From Solirubrobacteraceae bacterium (GTDB lineage: Bacteria > Actinomycetota > Thermoleophilia > Solirubrobacterales > Solirubrobacteraceae), in the NCBI GenBank assembly GCA_030043235.1, contig JASHYF010000260.1:1-10168 (forward strand): 10,168 nucleotides of DNA, given 5' to 3'. Shown here piece after piece: positions 6,570-10,168 of the stretch; within the stretch, counting starts at the first letter, position 1; each line of letters starts with the position of its first letter. The position numbers were made by a program, and so were the translations under genes. The notes under the pieces are model-generated. The model was given only the letters and a program-made list of their open reading frames with translations. It made no database searches and had not been told where the DNA came from.

Positions 6570-6686
6570 CGCTCGCCGTCCTCGATCATGGCGTCGGCGA
6601 AGCGGTCGGCGAGCGCGGCGATGGGCGCGCTCATCGCTCGCCGTCCTCGATCATGGCGTCGGCGAAGCGGTCGGCGAGCGCGGCGA
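6557..6686. repeat. perfect 65-bp tandem duplication at the oxidase/hydrolase junction
   Basis: Positions 6557-6621 and 6622-6686 are identical over 65 bp, followed by 3 more matching bases. The unit holds the last 18 codons of the GMC gene, its stop and the first bases of the hydrolase gene. Because 65 is not a multiple of 3, the second pass is read in another frame. The exact identity means the event is very recent, is kept uniform by recombination, or is an assembly artefact. Confidence 0.95.
6566..6634 (-). other. 22-codon coupled mini-ORF created by the duplication
   Basis: The ATG at 6634-6632 overlaps the GMC stop (ATGA). The frame reads MSAP, the first four residues of the hydrolase, then IAALADRFADAMIEDGER, the last 18 residues of the GMC protein. 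It ends at TGA 6568-6566, which again overlaps the hydrolase ATG at 6569 (ATGA). Ribosomes could therefore pass oxidase, mini-ORF and hydrolase by two successive reinitiations. The peptide is probably not functional in itself. Confidence 0.5.
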
Positions 6687-8352
6687 TGGTGAAGCTCGGA
6701 TTGGGCCCGACGGGGCCGGGCATGACCGATCCGTCCGCCACCCACAGGCCCGGGTGCCCGTGCACTCGCCCCCACGGATCGACCACGCCGTGGCGCGGGT
6801 CGACGGCCATCGCGCAGCCGCCCACCGGGTGCACGGTGACCGCGCGGCGGCGCCGGTCGAGCGGGTCCGCGACCAGCTCTCCCCCGAGCGCCGCGGCGAG
6901 CTCGCCCAGCGACTCGCGCACGCAGTCGTAGTAGTCGCGGGAGGGGGCCTCGCTCCAGTCGAGCTCGAGTCGCTCGCCCGCTAGCCGCAGTCGCCCGTTG
7001 GGCAGGTCGCGGCCCATCGCCAGCAGCGGCATCATCGCCGCGGAGTCGTGCGCGTCGCCGAACATCTCGCCGGCGAGGGCGGCCCGGTGGGTGTCGCGCC
7101 GCCCGCGCAGGCGGTCGAGCAGCGCGCGCACGATTCCGCGCCGCGCGCGCCACAGGTCTGCGGGGACTTCCAGCTCGTGCCACAGCCACTCGGCGAACGC
7201 GGGCGCGCCGGCGTCCTGCAGGTAGTAGCCGCGCGCGCAGCGAGAGCTCTGCTCGTCGACGTGGATCGAGCTGGTGATCACCGGGCCGTGGCTCGGCTGC
7301 AGGTAGCGCCACCGCGAGTCGCCGTTCTCGCCGTTCACGCGGCAGTTGCGCACCAGTGCGAGGTAGTCGCCGTTGGCGGACATGCGCGTTCCCAGCGCCG
7401 GGGACAGGCGCGGCAGCGAGGCGCGGTTGGCGAGCAGCAGGCGCGAGCTGCCGAGCGCGCCGGCCGCCAGCACCACCTGCCTGGCGCTCACCGCTCGCTG
7501 CTCCTGCTCGCTGTGATCGAGCAGGTGCGCGGGATGTGCCGCGCGCGCGGCCAGGTGCTGGCGATAGCCGACCACGTAGCCGTCCGCGCGCCCGTCCCGC
7601 CGCTCGGCGGGCGCGATCGTCCGCACCTCGCAGCACGTGCGCAGCTCGGCGCCAAGCCGCCACGCCTCGCTCAGGCAGGTGAGGTCGAGCGTGCTCTTGG
7701 CGCCGTAGTTGCAGCCCAGGTCGCACTCTCCGCACAACCTGCACGTGCTGCGCGGCGTCCCGTGCACGTTCTGCTCGCCGCCCGGGATCGCGCGCCCGGG
7801 CGCGGGCGCCTGTCCCTCGGCGGCGAATGCGACCGCAAGCGGCGGCAGCTCGCACGGCAGGTCCATGGCGGTGGCCGCCTCGCGCATGGCGTGCGTCTTC
7901 GCGGCGCTCGCATACGGCGCGGGGGCGTCGAGCGGGAAGCGCTGCGGCTTCTGCAGCGCTTCGAAGCGGTCGTAGTGCGGCTCGAGCTCGGCGCGCGTGA
8001 CCGGCCAGTCCTCATAGCCGCCGTCGCCGAGGTCTTCCCGCACGAACGTGCGCTCGTCCTTGCGGATCATCACATTGGCGTAGATCAGCGACCCGCCGCC
8101 GAGGCCGCTGGCGAGGATGACGTCGAGCGAATCGAACGCCCACAGGTCGAACAGGCCATAGCTCGCTCGCTCGGGCGCCCAGAAGTTCGTGCGCATCTCA
8201 TACGGCGTGCGCGCGAAGGACCCCGGCGGGTGTGGCTGGCCGCGCTCGAGCACCAGCACCGACCTGCCGGCCTGCGCCAGCCGCATGGCGGTGAGCGATC
8301 CCCCGAAACCGGTCCCCACCACGATCGCATCGAAGTGCTCCCCGACGGCCAT
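6631..8352 (-). CDS. GMC-family FAD-dependent oxidoreductase, cholesterol-oxidase-like
   Basis: This 573-residue flavoenzyme has the family landmarks in order. The FAD dinucleotide fold is FDAIVVGTGFGGS (residues 7-19) with ERG at 36-38. The second FAD motif is GLGGGSLIYANV (83-94). A four-cysteine cluster, TCRLCGECDLGCNYGAKSTL (203-222; Cys204, 207, 210, 214), follows. The C-terminal active-site region is HPVGGCAM (508-515, His508) and GPNPSFTIAAL (549-559, Asn551), matching the His/Asn pair of cholesterol oxidases. Family members oxidise an alcohol, often a sterol, passing electrons from FADH2 to O2 with release of H2O2; some use other acceptors. The substrate here is unproven. The ATG at 8352 is chosen because the FAD motif begins directly after it and a promoter lies just upstream (TACAGT ends 10 nt before the ATG). 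No Shine-Dalgarno sequence or signal peptide is seen. It is first in an operon with the hydrolase. Confidence 0.92.
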   Translation of the reverse strand: MAVGEHFDAIVVGTGFGGSLTAMRLAQAGRSVLVLERGQPHPPGSFARTPYEMRTNFWAPERASYGLFDLWAFDSLDVILASGLGGGSLIYANVMIRKDERTFVREDLGDGGYEDWPVTRAELEPHYDRFEALQKPQRFPLDAPAPYASAAKTHAMREAATAMDLPCELPPLAVAFAAEGQAPAPGRAIPGGEQNVHGTPRSTCRLCGECDLGCNYGAKSTLDLTCLSEAWRLGAELRTCCEVRTIAPAERRDGRADGYVVGYRQHLAARAAHPAHLLDHSEQEQRAVSARQVVLAAGALGSSRLLLANRASLPRLSPALGTRMSANGDYLALVRNCRVNGENGDSRWRYLQPSHGPVITSSIHVDEQSSRCARGYYLQDAGAPAFAEWLWHELEVPADLWRARRGIVRALLDRLRGRRDTHRAALAGEMFGDAHDSAAMMPLLAMGRDLPNGRLRLAGERLELDWSEAPSRDYYDCVRESLGELAAALGGELVADPLDRRRRAVTVHPVGGCAMAVDPRHGVVDPWGRVHGHPGLWVADGSVMPGPVGPNPSFTIAALADRFADAMIEDGER

Positions 8353-8362
8353 GGCAAGTTCG

Positions 8363-8391
8363 ACTGTAACCCTCGTGTCGCGGCGGCGCAA
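8363..8391 (-). promoter_or_regulatory. promoter of the GMC/hydrolase operon
   Basis: On the minus strand TTGCGC (8386-8391), a 17-nt spacer and TACAGT (8363-8368, TAnnnT) are followed by 10 nt to the ATG at 8352, implying a leader of only a few bases. The -35 hexamer and spacer length equal those of the opposing promoter at 8423-8451, which strengthens both calls. Confidence 0.55.
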
Positions 8392-8428
8392 GCGATCTGT
8401 GTCCGATCGCACAGCCGCGAGCTTGCGC
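8386..8428. promoter_or_regulatory. inverted repeat carrying both divergent -35 boxes
   Basis: GCGCAAGC (8386-8393) and GCTTGCGC (8421-8428) are perfect 8-bp inverted arms separated by 27 nt. Each arm contains one TTGCGC -35 box, on opposite strands. A second dyad, TCGCGGC (8378-8384) and GCCGCGA (8414-8420), interlocks with the first, so alternative foldings or nested binding sites are possible. A regulator bound here would face both promoters. Confidence 0.5.
8397..8414. promoter_or_regulatory. CRP/FNR-like operator candidate, TGTG-N8-CACA
   Basis: CTGTG-TCCGATCG-CACAG is a 5-bp inverted repeat with an 8-nt spacer, the same geometry as the CRP consensus TGTGAnnnnnnTCACA although the inner A/T pair is not kept. 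It lies between the two -35 boxes and is centred about 50 nt upstream of both predicted transcription starts. A CRP/FNR-family regulator is the natural guess; no such regulator is encoded in the window. Confidence 0.4.
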
Positions 8429-8451
8429 GCTCGCGCGACGCGGGATAGCGT
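8423..8451 (+). promoter_or_regulatory. promoter of the accessory/DyP operon, leaderless
   Basis: TTGCGC (8423-8428), a 17-nt spacer and TAGCGT (8446-8451, TAnnnT) are followed by 7 nt to the ATG at 8459. The transcription start would therefore fall on the A of the ATG. No Shine-Dalgarno sequence is present, which fits leaderless translation. Confidence 0.55.
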
Positions 8452-8458
8452 CCTTTGC

Positions 8459-9010
8459 ATGCAACGGGGGCAGCGCGCGCAGGCGGTGACGATCATCTCG
8501 CCCGTGCGCCGGTGGTGGGCGCTGTGGCTGCGCCTGACCTGGCCGCTGGCCGACCGCATGTCGCTCGTCGAGCGACCGCTCCTGCGCCTGTCCTTCATAC
8601 ATTTCGCCCACTGGTCGCTCGTCCGGAGGATGCCCGCGGGCAGGGCGGGCGCCCGGCGCCTGCCGCATCCCTACCTGCTCTTCCAGAGCAACTTCGACGA
8701 CGACCTGTACGCGTACATCGACGCCTTCTCGCTGGTGGTGCCCGGTCGCATGCGCGCGATGTGGCAGGGAGTGTTCCGTTTCCCGGGTCCGCGCCCGGTG
8801 GACCGCTTCCTGAGCTTCATCGTCGCGCGCACGACGCCCGTGCAGCACTACTACTGCGCCTATCCCGAGGCGTCCACGTCGATGATCACCGCGGCGCTGC
8901 GCCTGAGCGAGCGCCACCGTCGCTTCGCCCTGCAGACGGCGGAGCTCGACGACGAGGCGTTCGCTGTGCGCTATGCCGGCTTCCTCGCCGACAACCAGCT
9001 GCTGTTGTGA
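8459..9010 (+). CDS. DyP-operon accessory protein A, paralogue of the next gene
   Basis: I cannot name this 183-residue family. The core is SFIHFAHWSL (45-54), PYLLFQSNFDDDLYAYIDAF (71-90), MWQGVFRFPG (101-110), DRFLSFI (115-121) and YYCAYPEAS (131-139). This order of motifs recurs in the next protein as STHFCRLLVV, YLLFTADFDGPLAQWAETV, HCEGYPG and RAFLDFI, so the two are diverged paralogues. A hydrophobic N-terminal stretch (16-31, rich in Trp and Leu) might touch the membrane. The pattern suggests a compact alpha+beta fold; kinship to the DyP/chlorite-dismutase ferredoxin-like fold is only a guess. The start at 8459 is set by the leaderless promoter, although the open frame extends upstream. 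It is the first gene of the operon, and its TGA overlaps the next GTG (GTGA). Confidence 0.75.
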   Translation: MQRGQRAQAVTIISPVRRWWALWLRLTWPLADRMSLVERPLLRLSFIHFAHWSLVRRMPAGRAGARRLPHPYLLFQSNFDDDLYAYIDAFSLVVPGRMRAMWQGVFRFPGPRPVDRFLSFIVARTTPVQHYYCAYPEASTSMITAALRLSERHRRFALQTAELDDEAFAVRYAGFLADNQLLL

Positions 9011-9588
9011 GCGAGGGCACGACCGCCGCGGCGAGTGACGTGAGCACGGCTGATGCCGTGGCCGGCGACGGCGGGCAGCTCGTGGCGCTCGTCGTGATGG
9101 CGCCGCTTCGCGCCGGCGGCGAGCAGGCCGCGCGCGCGGCGCTCGCCTCTCTGCCGGACGGCCGCGCGAGCCCTTTCGCGCGCATCGGCTCGACGCACTT
9201 CTGCCGTCTGCTGGTGGTGCCGGCGCTGCTCGACGGCGACGGCGAGCCGGCCGGGGACGGCCGCGCGTACCTGCTGTTCACGGCCGACTTCGACGGCCCG
9301 CTGGCGCAGTGGGCGGAGACGGTGGCGCGGGAGATCGGCGCGGACCTCGACCGCGTGCTCGAGCATTGCGAGGGCTATCCCGGCAGCGGCGAGCTCCGGG
9401 CGTTCCTCGACTTCATCAGCGAGCATCGCGTGCCGGTCGGATTCTCCGTGCTCTCCTACCGGGCCGGCGTCGGGCGCATTCGTGCGAGCCTTGCCCTGCG
9501 CCGGGAGCTGCGCGAGTTCGCGATCGCCTCCCAGGGGCTCGCGCCGGCCGAGCTGCGCAGCGCCTGGCGGGAGCGCTTCGCGCGGTGA
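9007..9588 (+). CDS. DyP-operon accessory protein B, paralogue of the preceding gene
   Basis: This 193-residue protein begins at a GTG that overlaps the previous stop by GTGA. The N-terminus is low-complexity (residues 1-22). The body holds LVALVVMAPLRAGGEQAARA (25-44), SPFARIGSTHFCRLLVVPAL (55-74), YLLFTADFDGPLAQW (88-102), HCEGYPGSGEL (120-130) and FLDFISEHRVPVGFSVLSYR (133-152). It is more complete than protein A because it keeps the first strand-helix unit, and it retains HCEGYPG where A has QGVFRFPG. I do not know a named function. Tight coupling to a DyP peroxidase gene suggests a partner, substrate-delivery or inactive-homologue role (inference). Its TGA again overlaps the next GTG. 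Confidence 0.78.
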   Translation: MSEGTTAAASDVSTADAVAGDGGQLVALVVMAPLRAGGEQAARAALASLPDGRASPFARIGSTHFCRLLVVPALLDGDGEPAGDGRAYLLFTADFDGPLAQWAETVAREIGADLDRVLEHCEGYPGSGELRAFLDFISEHRVPVGFSVLSYRAGVGRIRASLALRRELREFAIASQGLAPAELRSAWRERFAR

Positions 9589-10168
9589 GCGCGCTCGCAG
9601 GCTTGCAGGGCAACGTGCTCGCCGCCTATGGCGCGCCGCACGCCCTGTACACGTTCGCCGCCGTCACCGACGCGCCCGCCGCGCGCGCCTGGCTGGCAGA
9701 GCGCGTCGATCGCGTGACCACCCACCGCGACTGGCAGGCGGCGCAGCCGGAGGTGACGTTCAACATCGCCTTCGGCCACGGCGGGTTGCTCGCGCTGGGC
9801 GTCCCGGCGATCCGCGTGGCCCACCTCGAAGCCTTCCGTGAAGGCATGGCGGCGCGCGCCGGGCTGCTCGGCGACGCCGGGCCCAGCGCCCCGGAGCACT
9901 GGGAGGCGGGGCTGCGCGAGAACCACGTGCTGGTCGTCCTCACGTCCTCCGGCGACGAGCGTCTCGCGCACGCCGGCGCACAGCTGCACGAGTCGCTGCC
10001 CGCTGGCGGGCTGGAGCTCGTTCACCAGCAGGACGCGCACTCGCTGCCCGAAGGCCGCGAACACTTCGGCTTCCAGGACGGCCTCTCGCAGCCGGCGGTC
10101 GAGGGCGCGAGCGCGCCGCGCGTGGGCGAGGGCACGCTCACGCGCTGGCGGCGCTGGCGGCGCCTGGC
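9585..10168 (+). CDS. DyP-type heme peroxidase, N-terminal part (runs off the window)
   Basis: The GTG at 9585 overlaps the preceding stop, and 194 codons are visible. Near the start is LQGNVLAAYG (residues 7-16), matching the QGNxLxGY-type start of DyP peroxidases. The diagnostic signature EHFGFQDGLSQPAVEG (159-174) contains GFQDG; Asp165 corresponds to the distal catalytic aspartate of the GxxDG motif. FNIAFGHGGLLALGV (59-73) and HVLVVLTSS (114-122) fit strands of the first ferredoxin-like half. The proximal heme histidine and the second half lie beyond the window. DyP enzymes reduce H2O2 while oxidising dyes, phenolics or other donors. No signal peptide is seen. A 9-nt unit occurs twice in tandem at 10143-10160 (coding RWR-RWR), in frame. 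As third gene of the operon divergent from a GMC oxidase, it is placed to use that enzyme's peroxide. Confidence 0.9.
   Translation, partial: MSALAGLQGNVLAAYGAPHALYTFAAVTDAPAARAWLAERVDRVTTHRDWQAAQPEVTFNIAFGHGGLLALGVPAIRVAHLEAFREGMAARAGLLGDAGPSAPEHWEAGLRENHVLVVLTSSGDERLAHAGAQLHESLPAGGLELVHQQDAHSLPEGREHFGFQDGLSQPAVEGASAPRVGEGTLTRWRRWRRL

Noticed and set aside
6566..6634. Mini-ORF as a genuine small functional protein
   Set aside because: Every residue comes from the duplicated ends of the flanking genes, so a by-product of the 65-bp duplication is the simpler explanation.
8378..8428. Interlocked dyads as a riboswitch or pseudoknot RNA
   Set aside because: Both predicted transcripts start downstream of this segment, at or near the start codons, so it would not be in either mRNA leader. 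DNA-level operator function is more likely.
7048..8448. 466-codon open frame antisense to the GMC gene
   Set aside because: The composition is typical of a shadow frame, and the GMC motifs on the minus strand are unambiguous.
10143..10160. Possible frameshift at the RWRRWRR stretch of the DyP gene
   Set aside because: The 9-nt tandem unit is in frame and the reading frame stays open to the window edge. Nothing downstream is visible to show a break.

Overview
The window is very GC-rich, with long spurious open frames opposite nearly every gene. Start sites mix Shine-Dalgarno-led, leaderless and GTGA/ATGA-coupled types. This fits a high-GC actinobacterium. A LapA-like membrane protein, a double-domain TetR, a TolB-like propeller and a GMC oxidase/hydrolase pair together make me think of Thermoleophilia (Solirubrobacterales-like), but that placement is inference from gene style only. 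I see no rRNA, tRNA, CRISPR array, transposase or phage gene.

Layout. Positions 1-39 (-) hold the first codons of an exported protein. It is divergent from a small LapA-domain membrane protein (178-450, +), and a 54-bp unit repeated twice fills the gap between them. The LapA gene overlaps tail-to-tail with a 476-residue regulator carrying two TetR-type HTH domains (407-1837, -). An AT-richer divergent control region follows, then a VOC/glyoxalase-like protein (2141-2983, +). This converges on an exported TolB/PD40-type beta-propeller (3068-4060, -), which is divergent from a single-pass membrane protein of unknown function (4156-4806, +).

The right half holds two divergent operons. Leftward: a cholesterol-oxidase-like GMC flavoprotein (6631-8352) followed by an alpha/beta hydrolase with a cysteine in the nucleophile-elbow position (4839-6569). 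Rightward: two small mutually paralogous proteins (8459-9010 and 9007-9588) and a DyP-type heme peroxidase (9585 to the window edge), all joined by 4-nt GTGA overlaps. The 106-bp gap between the operons carries two mirror-image promoters. Each has TTGCGC, a 17-nt spacer and a TAnnnT -10 box. The two -35 boxes lie in the arms of one inverted repeat, with a CRP-like TGTG-N8-CACA site between them.

The most interesting unit is this 4.8-9.6+ kb block. A flavin oxidase of this family would usually release H2O2, a DyP peroxidase would consume H2O2, and an unusual Cys-hydrolase would act on an acyl or ester substrate, all from one shared control region. The GMC/hydrolase junction also carries an exact 65-bp tandem duplication. 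It inserts a 22-codon ORF between the two genes while keeping ATGA coupling on both sides.
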